Source of the DNA: Lachnospiraceae bacterium | GTDB lineage: Bacteria; Bacillota; Clostridia; Lachnospirales; Lachnospiraceae | Reading direction: 5' to 3' | DNA: 64,000 nt | NCBI GenBank assembly: GCA_017624235.1 | Contig: JAGANL010000045.1 | Location: 1-64,000, forward strand | Part shown: positions 10,737 through 22,400 of the stretch, in pieces | Layout: each line of letters opens with the position of its first letter | Position numbering within the stretch: the stretch's first letter is position 1 | Notes under the pieces: generated by a model | What the model was told of the DNA's origin: nothing | Seen by the model: only the letters and a program-made list of their open reading frames with translations | The model's database searches: none | Position numbers and translations under genes: made by a program

Positions 10737-11474
10737 ATGGAAGTCAGCCTGAAGGAAAATGAGCGAATAGACGATCTTCAGCGGAACAATTACCGTATTA
10801 TTCAGAATCCCCAAAAATTCTGTTTTGGGATGGATGCTGTTCTTTTATCCGGTTTTGCGCGTGTCCGGGACGGAGAAAGAGTTCTGGATCTGGGCACCGG
10901 AACAGGCATTATTCCGCTGCTGCTCTCCGCTAAGACAGGTGCGTCACATTTGACCGGATTGGAAATTCAGGAGGAGAGTGCAGATATGGCGGCGCGGAGC
11001 GTTGCCTTAAACGGACTGGAAGAAAAAATAGATATTATCCGGGGTGATATCAAAGAGGCAGGCACAATATTTGGGGCTGCTTCTTTTGACGTTGTGACAT
11101 GTAATCCCCCTTATATGATTGGTCAGCATGGTCTGAAAAATCCGGATGCGCCTAAGGCAATCGCAAGACATGAGGTACTGTGTACGTTAGAGGATGTAAT
11201 CAGTCAGGCAGCAAAGCTATTAAGACCGGGAGGAAATTTCTTTTTGGTGCACAGACCATTTCGTCTGGCAGAAATTATGACGCTGTTAGTCAAGTATCGT
11301 CTGGAGCCGAAGCGGATGAAGCTGGTTTATCCGTTTATCGATAAGGAGCCTAATATGGTGCTGATCGAAGCGAACCGCGGAGGGAAGTCGCGGCTTACGG
11401 TGGAAAAGCCGCTGATCGTTTATCAGGAGCCGGGGGTGTATGCACCGGAAATTTATGAAATCTATGGATATTGA
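10737..11474 (+). CDS. trmN6: tRNA1(Val) (adenine(37)-N6)-methyltransferase-like
   Basis: Predicted SAM-dependent N6-adenine methyltransferase, YabB/TrmN6 family. The 245-residue Rossmann-fold protein shows motif I in VLDLGTGTGIIPLLL, an acidic residue after motif II (GLEIQEES), and the catalytic motif NPPY in VTCNPPYMIG, typical of N6-adenine modification. The opening ERIDDLQRNNYRIIQNP and KFCFGMDAVLLSGFA are characteristic of YabB. It starts 7 bases after ricT. The ribosome site is weak, which fits translational coupling to ricT. Confidence 0.9.
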   Translation: MEVSLKENERIDDLQRNNYRIIQNPQKFCFGMDAVLLSGFARVRDGERVLDLGTGTGIIPLLLSAKTGASHLTGLEIQEESADMAARSVALNGLEEKIDIIRGDIKEAGTIFGAASFDVVTCNPPYMIGQHGLKNPDAPKAIARHEVLCTLEDVISQAAKLLRPGGNFFLVHRPFRLAEIMTLLVKYRLEPKRMKLVYPFIDKEPNMVLIEANRGGKSRLTVEKPLIVYQEPGVYAPEIYEIYGY

Positions 11475-11507
11475 CGGAAAAGTGTTCTGTGGGGGCAGAG
11501 TAAACCA

Positions 11508-12881
11508 ATGAAAAAGGGTAATAAAAGGAAAAATGGGCTTCGATTCGTCCAGATGCTTCTGACAGCAGTCATTTTGATGACTTTGAACGGCTGCGGAACG
11601 AAAGAGGCCAGACCGGTAATGCAGCAGAAAGAAAATAAGCTGGTTTCCGGGAATGAAATCGTGTTGGAACCGGAGACGGTATCTGAGAATAGCAGCATTT
11701 CCGGCAATGAGACCGTTTATGAGGAGATGTCGGAAGCGGAAGAACAGGCAGTGGCCGGAGAGGGAACCGTATCCGGAAACCAGATCGATGGAGACAGGAA
11801 GATAAAAGGTATCTATGTATCCGGCCCGATTGCCGGACATCCCAAAATGGATGAGCTGATTGAGCTGGTGGATGAGACAGAGCTGAATGCGCTTGTCATT
11901 GATGTGAAAAATGATGATGGCAGGATTACCTATCATATGGACAGTGGACAGGTAAAGGAGCTTGGAGCTTCTATGAATCTGGTCTCTGACATGGATGGTC
12001 TGATTCGTAAATGTAAGGAAAAGGATATTTACCTGATTGCCAGAATTGTGGCCTTTAAGGACCCGTATTTGGCGGAACAGAGGCCGGAGCTCTGCATACG
12101 TAGAAAGACCGGAGAGATGTTTCGGGATAAGAATGGTCTTGCCTGGGTGAATCCGTACCGGAAGGAGGTATGGGACTATCTGGTCGAGGTCGCTTCGCAG
12201 GCGGCAGCAGACGGATTTGATGAAATACAGTTTGATTACATACGGTTTTCAACAGATTTAAAGCCGGATCAGCTGGACTTTGGGCCGGAGGCAGAGGAGA
12301 AGGGCCGGACGGATGTGATTACGGAATTTACTGGATATGCTTATGAGAAGCTGTCTCCGCTTGGAGTGAAGGTGGCAGCGGATGTATATGGAACGGTCAT
12401 TGACAATCAGGTGGATCAGGATCTGGTCGGACAGCAATATGGGACTATGGCAGAGCATCTGGACTATATCTGTCCGATGGTTTATCCGTCGCATTACGGC
12501 CCCGGAAATTTCGGCCTGAGCGTACCGGATGCAGAGCCATATGAGACCATTTTTGCAGCTATGACCCGGTCAAGGGAGGTACTGGAGCAGATACCGGGGG
12601 AAAGGCGTGCCGGTGTGCGTGTCTGGCTGCAGGCATTTACGGCAAAGTGGGTGAAGGGACATATATCCTATGGGCCGGAGCAGATTCGTTCCCAGATTCA
12701 CGGCGCTTATGATGCAGGCTATGAAGAATGGATTTTGTGGAATGCGGCCGTGAATTATAAGAGAGAAGCGCTGCTTACGGACGAAGAAGCAGCGGAAGAG
12801 ACAGGAAAATGGGCTGAGGAAAAGGCTGAGAGAGCCGCAGTGCAGGAGAATGTTTCTGGGAATGATGAAGGGGGATTCTAA
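11508..12881 (+). CDS. DUF4015 putative glycoside hydrolase, lipoprotein
   Basis: A 457-residue exported lipoprotein with a basic start, hydrophobic helix and lipobox LNGC (Cys about residue 28). A low-complexity linker follows with recurring VSGN/ISGN tetrapeptides, one of which recurs near the C-terminus (NVSGND). The main domain starts at KGIYVSGPIAGHP and matches the DUF4015 TIM-barrel family, annotated as putative glycosyl hydrolase; conserved stretches are ALVIDVKNDDG, FDEIQFDYIRF and YICPMVYPSHY. Substrate is unknown. It lies within the otherwise conserved trmN6-rsmI neighbourhood. Confidence 0.82.
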   Translation: MKKGNKRKNGLRFVQMLLTAVILMTLNGCGTKEARPVMQQKENKLVSGNEIVLEPETVSENSSISGNETVYEEMSEAEEQAVAGEGTVSGNQIDGDRKIKGIYVSGPIAGHPKMDELIELVDETELNALVIDVKNDDGRITYHMDSGQVKELGASMNLVSDMDGLIRKCKEKDIYLIARIVAFKDPYLAEQRPELCIRRKTGEMFRDKNGLAWVNPYRKEVWDYLVEVASQAAADGFDEIQFDYIRFSTDLKPDQLDFGPEAEEKGRTDVITEFTGYAYEKLSPLGVKVAADVYGTVIDNQVDQDLVGQQYGTMAEHLDYICPMVYPSHYGPGNFGLSVPDAEPYETIFAAMTRSREVLEQIPGERRAGVRVWLQAFTAKWVKGHISYGPEQIRSQIHGAYDAGYEEWILWNAAVNYKREALLTDEEAAEETGKWAEEKAERAAVQENVSGNDEGGF

Positions 12882-12913
12882 TGGACGAAAGAATGATCTT
12901 TTAAGACGAAAGC

Positions 12914-13594
12914 TCAGGGAATAGTTAAAAGGCTTTGCGAATGAGGATTGATTCCGGGACAGAGAAAGAAGGCTTCCGTAGGGAGCATAGCCGGAGCAAG
13001 CAAAAGCTCCAGAGCAGGAGTAATGAGGTAAGGCAGCTGTGCTTGCCAGCTTTTGTGATAAACAAAGCCGGGTGTGGTACTGAAGGAAATAATGCCATGT
13101 ATGGTAGATAAATAAGACAGGATTCGCAGCTCCTGCAGTTCACGCGGACAGCCGGAGGCCTCCAGTGCACGGCAGCAGGATTGGTAAAGCCGTAAAAAGG
13201 GTGATCTGCGGCCGGTCAGGGCTTCGGAAAGAGAGAGAGGAAGTCTGGTTTTGCAGGTATGAAACAGAAAGTCAAAATAGTGGGGATTTTCTAAAAAGAA
13301 GGTTATATAGGAAAGGGAAAGCTGCATCAGCTGTTCTTTGGAGGCTGTTTTGGGGAAGGTACGCAGAATCGGAAAGAGGCGCCATAAGAGCTTGGAATTG
13401 ACGTGATTCTCCATAGCGTGAAGCAGCTCCTTTTTACCGGAAAAATAAGTATATGGAGCGGAACTGCTGACCCCGCAACGGGATGCGACCTTTCTGAGAG
13501 AGAATCCTTCCATACCGTTGCTGTTTAAAAGACGGATACCGGATTCAATCATGGCATTTTTCAGATGACCGTGATGATAGGCTTTCTTTTTCAT
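12914..13594 (-). CDS. TetR/AcrR family transcriptional regulator
   Basis: A 226-residue regulator. The N-terminus KAYHHGHLKNAMIESG and the helix-turn-helix SLRKVASRCGVSSSAPYTYF are typical of TetR proteins; the C-terminal ligand domain is helical, resembling the TetR_C_33/WHG-type domain. The start at 13594 is chosen because AAAGG lies upstream and the TetR domain begins immediately; an in-frame extension to 13675 adds residues unlike the family. It is divergent from rsmI across about 200 bases, and convergent with the DUF4015 gene. Its target is unknown; self-regulation is usual. Confidence 0.88.
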   Translation of the reverse strand: MKKKAYHHGHLKNAMIESGIRLLNSNGMEGFSLRKVASRCGVSSSAPYTYFSGKKELLHAMENHVNSKLLWRLFPILRTFPKTASKEQLMQLSLSYITFFLENPHYFDFLFHTCKTRLPLSLSEALTGRRSPFLRLYQSCCRALEASGCPRELQELRILSYLSTIHGIISFSTTPGFVYHKSWQAQLPYLITPALELLLAPAMLPTEAFFLCPGINPHSQSLLTIP

Positions 13595-13798
13595 GATGGG
13601 GTAATCCTTTCTAAGATGTGAAATGTCAGCCACAGCGGCTGTGATGACCGGCGGCCGAGTTGCTTTGTGATACAACGAAAAGCAGAATAGAATTATTCTG
13701 TCAGGTGAGAAGCATTTTTGCTATAGAATATAGTTACTTATGTGATAATGCACGGAAACAAAAAGCGGTTTGAAGCAGGAAAAGGATGGATAATAAAT

Positions 13799-14635
13799 AT
13801 GACCGGAAAATTATATTTGTGTGCGACACCGATCGGAAATCTAAATGATATGACCTTCCGCGTTTTAGAGACTTTGAAGGAAGTGGATCTCATTGCGGCA
13901 GAGGATACACGAAACAGCATCAAGCTGTTGAATCATTTTGATATCCATACGCCGATGACCAGCTATCATGAATATAATAAAATAGAAAAGGCAGAGGTGC
14001 TGATTGCTCAGATGCAGGCAGGTAAAAATGTGGCGCTGATTACGGATGCCGGAACCCCTGCTATTTCCGATCCCGGGGAAGTGCTGGTGGCCATGTGCCA
14101 GCAGGCTGGTATTACCGTGACCTCTCTTCCGGGACCTGCCGCCTGCATTACTGCATTGACGTTATCGGGGCTGCCTACCAGGCGCTTTTGCTTTGAAGGC
14201 TTTCTGCCCTCGGATAAGAAGGAGAAAAAGGCCGTTCTGGAGGAGCTTTCCGGGGAAAGCCGCACGATGATTCTCTATGAGGCGCCTCATCATCTGGTGC
14301 GGACGCTGGAGGAATTGAAGGTAGTGCTGGGAGATCGTAAAATTTCGATTTGCAGGGAGCTTACCAAGAAGTTTGAAACGGTTTTTCCGACGACTCTGTG
14401 CGGCGCTCTGGAGTATTATGAGCAGAATGAGCCGCGTGGGGAATATGTGCTTGTCATTCAGGGAAAGAGTCTTGCCGAAAAGCGGGAGGAAGAGAAGGAA
14501 GGATGGCAGCAGCTTACGGTAGAGGAGCATATGGCTCACTATGAAGAGCAGGGGATTTCCCGGAAAGAGGCGATGAAATTAGTAGCAAAGGATCGGGGTG
14601 TCAGTAAGAGGGACATTTATCAGCAGCTTTTGTAA
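13799..14635 (+). CDS. rsmI: 16S rRNA (cytidine(1402)-2'-O)-methyltransferase
   Basis: Methylates the 2'-O of C1402 in 16S rRNA using SAM. The 278-residue protein has the family opening GKLYLCATPIGNLNDMT, the AAEDTRNS segment, ALITDAGTPAISDPGE and SLPGPAACITALTLSGL, all hallmarks of the RsmI tetrapyrrole-methylase fold. ATG 13799 follows AAAGGATGG; an ATG further upstream (13748) adds a non-family extension. In the intergenic region 13595-13798 I see no clear terminator; AT-rich sequence around 13715-13740 could contain promoter elements. Confidence 0.95.
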   Translation: MTGKLYLCATPIGNLNDMTFRVLETLKEVDLIAAEDTRNSIKLLNHFDIHTPMTSYHEYNKIEKAEVLIAQMQAGKNVALITDAGTPAISDPGEVLVAMCQQAGITVTSLPGPAACITALTLSGLPTRRFCFEGFLPSDKKEKKAVLEELSGESRTMILYEAPHHLVRTLEELKVVLGDRKISICRELTKKFETVFPTTLCGALEYYEQNEPRGEYVLVIQGKSLAEKREEEKEGWQQLTVEEHMAHYEEQGISRKEAMKLVAKDRGVSKRDIYQQLL

Positions 14636-14645
14636 AGGGGAAGGT

Positions 14646-15602
14646 ATGTCAGGAAAACGCAAGGAGCAGATCGAATTTCGGTATTATGAGATGCCGGAAA
14701 ATCTGCCGATTTTAGCCCTGATGGGTGACAGCTGGAAAATGGAATATGGCAAGGATACGCCGGGACTTCATTTTCACAATTTTATGGAAATTGGATATTG
14801 CCATTATGGGGCCGGAACGATGACCGTGGAAAACGATGAAATCCGTTTTGAGCCGGATACCTTCACGATTATTCCCAAGAATGTGCCGCATAAGACGCTC
14901 AGTGATAAGGGTGATGTAGGCTTTTGGGAGTATCTGTTTGTGGATGTGGATTCCTTTGTAAAGGAAATCTATCAGGATAATGCGGCATTTGCCAGAACTC
15001 TGATAAAACGGATCAATTCGCAGGTGCATTTTATCGATGCGGACAGAAATCCGGGACTGGCGGAGCCTGTCAAGCAGCTGTTTCAGGAGATGTCGGAAAA
15101 GAAGGAGTTTTATCGGGAAAAGTGTAGGGGAATTTTACAGGTACTGCTTCTGGAAATTGCCAGAAACAGCAGGGAAAAGCAGCCTGCTAATGACAGGAAT
15201 GTGAGAAAGCAGACATCGGAACCGGAAAACCATCATGTACAGATAACGGCGGCACTTCACTATATTGAGGCACATTATGCAGAGGAATTGAAAATAAGAA
15301 AGCTGGCGGATGTGTGCCATATGAGCGAGACACACTTTCGCAGAGTATTTCATGAAATTATGAATATGACTCCGTCTCAATATGTCAATCTGGTGCGGAT
15401 TGAGGCAGCCTGTGAGCTCATGCAGAGAAGCGACCTGTCTATGACACGAATCTCGGAACAGACCGGCTTTGGGGCAACCTCTACATTTAATCGAAATTTT
15501 AAAGAAATGACAGGTATGTCACCCTATCAGTGGAAAAGGAATCCGGAAAAGCTTACGGGAAGAAATAAGTATCGGATTTCTGCTCTCAGAGGATGGTATT
15601 AA
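14646..15602 (+). CDS. AraC family transcriptional regulator
   Basis: A 318-residue regulator with an N-terminal cupin-like sensor (HFHNFMEIGYCHYGAG near residues 41-56, and IIPKNVPHKT) and a C-terminal pair of helix-turn-helix motifs: ELKIRKLADVCHMSETHFRRVF and MTRISEQTGFGATSTFNRNFK. This class usually senses sugars. It lies directly before a family-2 beta-galactosidase on the same strand, so it likely controls that gene. ATG 14646 follows AAAGGGGAAGG and lies 10 bases after the rsmI stop. Confidence 0.92.
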   Translation: MSGKRKEQIEFRYYEMPENLPILALMGDSWKMEYGKDTPGLHFHNFMEIGYCHYGAGTMTVENDEIRFEPDTFTIIPKNVPHKTLSDKGDVGFWEYLFVDVDSFVKEIYQDNAAFARTLIKRINSQVHFIDADRNPGLAEPVKQLFQEMSEKKEFYREKCRGILQVLLLEIARNSREKQPANDRNVRKQTSEPENHHVQITAALHYIEAHYAEELKIRKLADVCHMSETHFRRVFHEIMNMTPSQYVNLVRIEAACELMQRSDLSMTRISEQTGFGATSTFNRNFKEMTGMSPYQWKRNPEKLTGRNKYRISALRGWY

Positions 15603-15613
15603 GGTATGGTATG

Positions 15614-15660
15614 AAAAGAAGCATGGAACCTGTAAAAAGGTCGAAAATGCTTCTTTTTTC
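15614..15660 (+). terminator. terminator between araC-type gene and beta-galactosidase
   Basis: AAAAGAAGCAT (15614-15624) pairs perfectly with ATGCTTCTTTT (15647-15657), and a T-run continues. A small inner ACCT/AGGT pairing lies in the loop. Confidence 0.75.
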
Positions 15661-15665
15661 ATTGA

Positions 15666-18956
<3,291 letters not shown>

Positions 18957-18990
18957 AATAGAGGAAGAGAAATTCTGGCGGAGGTGGACG

Positions 18991-19857
18991 ATGGGCAATA
19001 CCATGAAAAGCATTTATGACTGCTATACCTTAAACAACGGTGTAAAGATTCCCTGTGTGGCATACGGAACCTATAAGGCAGCGGACGGAAACAGCGCGGA
19101 AATCATCCGTATGGCGATAGAGGCAGGATACCGGTATTTTGATACGGCTTCCTTTTATGGAACGGAGAGCTATCTGGCAGAGGCAATCCGGGAGAGCGGA
19201 GTGAAAAGAGAAGAGTTCTTTATCGCATCTAAGGTCTGGAAGGACGAGATGGGCTATGAAGAGACAAAGCAGGCCTTTGAGCGAACCTTGCACAATCTGC
19301 AGACGGACTATCTGGATCTTTATCTGATTCACTGGCCGCTTCCTTCGGTGGATTATAAAGAATGGAGGCAGCTTGATCTGGATACCTGGCGTGCAATGGA
19401 GGAGCTGTATGAAGCCGGAAAGATACGGGCAATCGGTCTGAGCAATTTTCTTCCGCATCATATGGAAAATATTCTGGAGAAGGGAAGGGTGCGGCCGGCG
19501 GTTGATCAGCTGGAGTTTCATCCGGGTTATATACAGAAGGAAGCGGTAGAATACTGCAGGAAGCAGGATATACTGGTACAGGCATGGAGTCCGATTGGAA
19601 GAGCCAGGGTATTGCAGGAGCCGCTTATTCTGGAGCTGGCAGGGAAATATCAGGTATCACCGGCACAGATCTGTCTGCGCTTTGTGCTGCAGGAGGGCGT
19701 GATTCCGCTGCCCAAGTCTTCCTCTATGGAGAGAATGAAGCAGAATCAGGATATTTTTTCCTTTGAGCTTTCTAAGGAGGATATGGCAAGGCTTGAGTCT
19801 ATGCCGCAGACTGGGTGGTCGGGAGAGCACCCGGATAGAGAACGGGTGAGATTTTAG
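18991..19857 (+). CDS. aldo/keto reductase
   Basis: A 288-residue NADPH-dependent oxidoreductase of the AKR superfamily. The catalytic tetrad is visible: Asp in YFDTASFYG, Tyr in the same segment, Lys in ASKVWKDE and His in LIHWPLP. The signature IRAIGLSNFLPHH and C-terminal IPLPKSSS (cofactor binding) are present. Substrate unknown. Its position 34 bases after the beta-galactosidase suggests cotranscription and a role with sugars or aldehydes. ATG 18991 follows GGAGGTGG. Confidence 0.9.
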   Translation: MGNTMKSIYDCYTLNNGVKIPCVAYGTYKAADGNSAEIIRMAIEAGYRYFDTASFYGTESYLAEAIRESGVKREEFFIASKVWKDEMGYEETKQAFERTLHNLQTDYLDLYLIHWPLPSVDYKEWRQLDLDTWRAMEELYEAGKIRAIGLSNFLPHHMENILEKGRVRPAVDQLEFHPGYIQKEAVEYCRKQDILVQAWSPIGRARVLQEPLILELAGKYQVSPAQICLRFVLQEGVIPLPKSSSMERMKQNQDIFSFELSKEDMARLESMPQTGWSGEHPDRERVRF

Positions 19858-19914
19858 GATTGACAAATACTTCGCTTGTAGGTAAGATATCCTTATTCAG
19901 AATATTTTAATTCC

Positions 19915-20047
19915 AATAAGAGGGAGTAGTTTACACCAGAAAAAGCGGATGAAGTTCTGTATCACGCAGGAAAGCATTTGCAAAGTGGTGTCATGTCGGT
20001 CGTCATCACGTAGAAATACCGGTCGGCATACCGTAGGAACGGCAAAC
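19915..20047 (+). ncRNA. structured RNA leader, probable yybP-ykoY (Mn2+) riboswitch aptamer
   Basis: The 308-base gap before the antiporter gene has no ORF of merit but shows the elements I associate with the yybP-ykoY class: GGGAGTAG (19922-19929), a variable stem (ACACCA pairing with TGGTGT), GTCGTCATCACG (19999-20010), and a small closing stem ACCGTAGGAACGG-type segment (20030-20042). A strong terminator follows at once. The class is known to sense Mn2+ and to precede cation transporters. Boundaries are approximate; a covariance-model search would settle it. Confidence 0.6.
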
Positions 20048-20091
20048 AAGACTTTTATTGTGCATTTCGTGCGCAGTAAAGGTCTTTTTTT
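20048..20091 (+). terminator. expression-platform terminator of the leader RNA
   Basis: AAGACTTTTATTGTGCA pairs (with G-U wobbles) with TGCGCAGTAAAGGTCTT around a TTC loop region, followed by a run of T. It sits 74 bases before the antiporter start, as expected for transcription attenuation. Confidence 0.85.
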
Positions 20092-20165
20092 GTGCACGTT
20101 TGCGGGCGTGGAATACGCTGTCCGACAGTATATGCGCCGCAGAGCAGACATAGGAGGAAACGGGA

Positions 20166-21086
20166 ATGATGTATGGATTATTAGTAGTAGGTTTTGTGCT
20201 TCTGATCAAGGGAGCGGATTTTTTTGTAGAAGGCAGTTCATCTGTTGCAAAGTTGTTACGTGTTCCGTCGGTCATTATTGGACTTACCATTGTGGCGCTG
20301 GGGACAAGTGCACCGGAGGCTGCCGTCAGTGTGACAGCCGGATTATCAGGCAGCAATGACATTGCATTGGGAAACGTACTTGGCTCTAACCTGTTCAATC
20401 TGTTGGTGGTAGTAGGTGTGTGTGCGCTGATCAAACGGTTTGTGCCGGATGAATCCATTATGAAGAGAGATTTTGGAATTAGCATTTTGGCCGCAGTCCT
20501 CTTATTTATATTTATACTGGATCAGAAGCTTGGAAGAGTGGAGGGACTGATTTTACTGACAGGCATGGCCGCTTATATTATTATGACCGTAAGGGTAGCG
20601 ATTAAGAACCGGGAAGAGGCCGAGGAAGAGATCAAAACGTTGTCTCCGGTCATGAGCATACTTTATATCGTGGGTGGCGTGGCAGCAGTCATTTTGGGAG
20701 GTGATATGGTTGTGGATAATGCGTCTGCCATTGCCGCTGAGTTTGGACTCAGCCAGAATCTGATTGCGCTTACCATTGTAGCAATCGGTACTTCTCTGCC
20801 GGAGCTGGTGACATCCATAGTAGCAGCGAAAAAGGGAGAGAGCGGTCTGGCGCTTGGAAATGTGGTCGGCTCCAATATTTTCAATATTCTGCTGATTCTG
20901 GGAATGTCATCAGGGGTGCATGCCATTACGGTTTCGCAGGAGTCTGTTATTGATGTAATCGTGCTCATTATTATGAGCATTGCAGTATTTCTGGGTTGCA
21001 GGATTAAGGGAAGCATGGGGAAGGCAGGCGGTGCTGCAACAGTCCTTGCCTATCTTGTGTATACTGTTTATATTATCATGAGATAG
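20166..21086 (+). CDS. calcium/sodium antiporter (CaCA family, YrbG-like)
   Basis: A 306-residue membrane protein of about 10 helices in the Ca2+:cation antiporter family. The two inverted alpha-repeats are clear: ALGTSAPEAAVSV with GNVLGSNLFNLL in the first half, and AIGTSLPELVTSI with GNVVGSNIFNIL in the second. The central linker is short and acidic (REEAEEEIKT). AGGAGGAAACGGGA precedes the ATG. The leader RNA with terminator upstream suggests metal-dependent control, so Mn2+ could also be a substrate; that is inference. Confidence 0.92.
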   Translation: MMYGLLVVGFVLLIKGADFFVEGSSSVAKLLRVPSVIIGLTIVALGTSAPEAAVSVTAGLSGSNDIALGNVLGSNLFNLLVVVGVCALIKRFVPDESIMKRDFGISILAAVLLFIFILDQKLGRVEGLILLTGMAAYIIMTVRVAIKNREEAEEEIKTLSPVMSILYIVGGVAAVILGGDMVVDNASAIAAEFGLSQNLIALTIVAIGTSLPELVTSIVAAKKGESGLALGNVVGSNIFNILLILGMSSGVHAITVSQESVIDVIVLIIMSIAVFLGCRIKGSMGKAGGAATVLAYLVYTVYIIMR

Positions 21087-21153
21087 CATAGAAGAAACGA
21101 AACAAAGCTGATATATCAGGATGGAAGAGAACCGAATGGAATGGAACAAAAAG

Positions 21154-21193
21154 GGACAGGCGGGCAGCCCATAGGGGAACTGTCCGCCTGTCC
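21154..21193. terminator. bidirectional hairpin between convergent genes
   Basis: GGACAGGCGGGCAG pairs with CTGTCCGCCTGTCC around a 12-base loop, between the convergent antiporter and CAP-protein genes. A-rich sequence on the left gives a T-run for the minus strand. Confidence 0.7.
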
Positions 21194-21208
21194 ATTGTGT
21201 CGGAGGGT

Positions 21209-21898
21209 TTAGTAGGTAAATAACTGTACCCAGTAAGGAGTACCGTTGCTTACATGATAACCGACGCCGATTTTGGTAAACTTGTCATTCAGAATATTAG
21301 CACGATGTCCCGGGGAGTTCATCCAGCCTTTTACAACCTCTTCCGGGGTTTTCTGTCCCCAGGCAATGTTTTCACCGGAGCCTCGGTAACTCACGCCATG
21401 CTCCTTCAAGGCAGTGCTGAAGCTGCTTCCATTGGGACGTGTGTGGGAAAAGGATTGTACAATTTCCTTTGCACGGGTATTGGCTGCAGATGTTACAGCG
21501 GTATCCATGGTAAGCGGTGCTAAATTATTTTTGGCACGCTCTGCATTCACAAGCTCGACTACCTTGGCCGCATAGCTGGAAGCAGAAGGATCGGTGGTGC
21601 CGGAGCCGTTCTGATTGCCGGAGCCGTTCTGGCTGCCGGAATTGTTCTGGTTGCCGGAGCCGTTCTGAGTACCGGAACCGTTGTTTCCGCATCCCGGCAG
21701 CTTATGGATTACGACGTTGCAATTTTTCAGAAGTTGGGACAGCTCTTCAGAGCTGCTCTGATTGATCTGTCCGGCATAATATTTCACCGATACCGGTTTG
21801 GCTGAATTGGAATTACAATCCGTCGTGGCCTGGCTGCCTCCTAAAGAAGCGGTTGTAAGAGCTGCGCTTGTGAGCATGGTTGCTGCTAAAAGATTCAT
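21209..21898 (-). CDS. CAP-domain (SCP/PR1) secreted protein
   Basis: A 229-residue protein with a hydrophobic N-terminus (signal-like, but without the usual basic residues), a short conserved region, a Gly/Ser/Asn/Gln-rich linker encoded by an 18-base repeat, and a C-terminal CAP domain. CAP signatures are VELVNAERAKNNLAPLT, the His in FSHTRPNGS, GENIAWG, and WMNSPGHRANIL. Function of such clostridial proteins is unknown; extracellular wall-associated roles are proposed. AAAGGAGG precedes ATG by 10 bases. Three 11-bp-spaced TGTAAY boxes lie just upstream. Confidence 0.9.
   Translation of the reverse strand: MNLLAATMLTSAALTTASLGGSQATTDCNSNSAKPVSVKYYAGQINQSSSEELSQLLKNCNVVIHKLPGCGNNGSGTQNGSGNQNNSGSQNGSGNQNGSGTTDPSASSYAAKVVELVNAERAKNNLAPLTMDTAVTSAANTRAKEIVQSFSHTRPNGSSFSTALKEHGVSYRGSGENIAWGQKTPEEVVKGWMNSPGHRANILNDKFTKIGVGYHVSNGTPYWVQLFTY
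21600..21683. repeat. 18-bp tandem repeat inside the CAP-protein gene
   Basis: About 4.7 units based on CCGGAGCCGTTCTGATTG (plus strand). It encodes the NGSGNQ/NNSGSQ linker of the CAP protein. Confidence 0.85.
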
Positions 21899-21922
21899 AA
21901 TTATGTATCCTCCTTTTTAAAT

Positions 21923-21950
21923 ATTACAAAAGTGTTACAAATATGTTACA
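21923..21950 (-). promoter_or_regulatory. three direct TGTAAY boxes (WalR-like) before the CAP gene
   Basis: On the minus strand TGTAAC (21950-21945), TGTAAC (21939-21934) and TGTAAT (21928-21923) recur at exactly 11 bp. The Firmicute WalR (YycF) consensus is TGTWAH-N5-TGTWAH. The nearest box is only 25 bases from the start codon, so the position relative to the promoter is unusual. Confidence 0.45.
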
Positions 21951-22037
21951 AACAAATCATATCACAAAGGGAAGAGAAAAAGACTTCCAATATTTTGCAA
22001 AGGTTTTAAGTGCTGCATATTTTTATAAAAGAAACAG

Positions 22038-22066
22038 TTGACAAACCCACAGACCAATAATATACT
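22038..22066 (+). promoter_or_regulatory. promoter of acpP-fabK
   Basis: TTGACA (22038-22043) and TATACT (22061-22066) are 17 bases apart, 69 bases before the acpP start. Confidence 0.85.
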
Positions 22067-22078
22067 TTGAGTGTCAAA
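22066..22078 (+). promoter_or_regulatory. FabT-type operator at acpP transcription start
   Basis: TTTGAGTGTCAAA is a perfect TTTGA-N3-TCAAA inverted repeat touching the -10 box and covering the expected start of transcription. FabT of streptococci and lactococci binds TTTGATTATCAAA-like sites. Position fits repression. Confidence 0.65.
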
Positions 22079-22134
22079 CTATTCAGGAACAGTTTTATAA
22101 ATTCAATTAGTATGGTTAAAGGAGACAACGCACA

Positions 22135-22368
22135 ATGTTAGAAAGAGTAAAAGAAATCATTCAGGAACAGTTAAACTTAGACGGAGTTGAAATCACAGAG
22201 GAATCTTCCTTCAAGGATGATCTGGGAGCAGATTCTCTTGACTTATTTGAGCTGGTTATGGCTTTTGAAGAGGAATATGGCATTGAAATCCCGTCTGAAG
22301 ATTTAGAGCAGATTACAACAGTTGGAGCTGTAATCGAATATATGAAGAATAAAGGCGTAGAAGCATAA
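22135..22368 (+). CDS. acpP: acyl carrier protein
   Basis: Carries growing acyl chains on 4'-phosphopantetheine in type II fatty-acid synthesis. The 77-residue acidic protein has the attachment site [12 protein letters not shown] with Ser at 34, and the recognition helix region [32 protein letters not shown] precedes the ATG. It is the first gene after a strong promoter with a FabT-type operator; fabK follows 32 bases later. Confidence 0.97.
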   Translation: MLERVKEIIQEQLNLDGVEITEESSFKDDLGADSLDLFELVMAFEEEYGIEIPSEDLEQITTVGAVIEYMKNKGVEA

Positions 22369-22400
22369 AATCTCCAGACATTGAAAGAGTAAGGTAAGCT

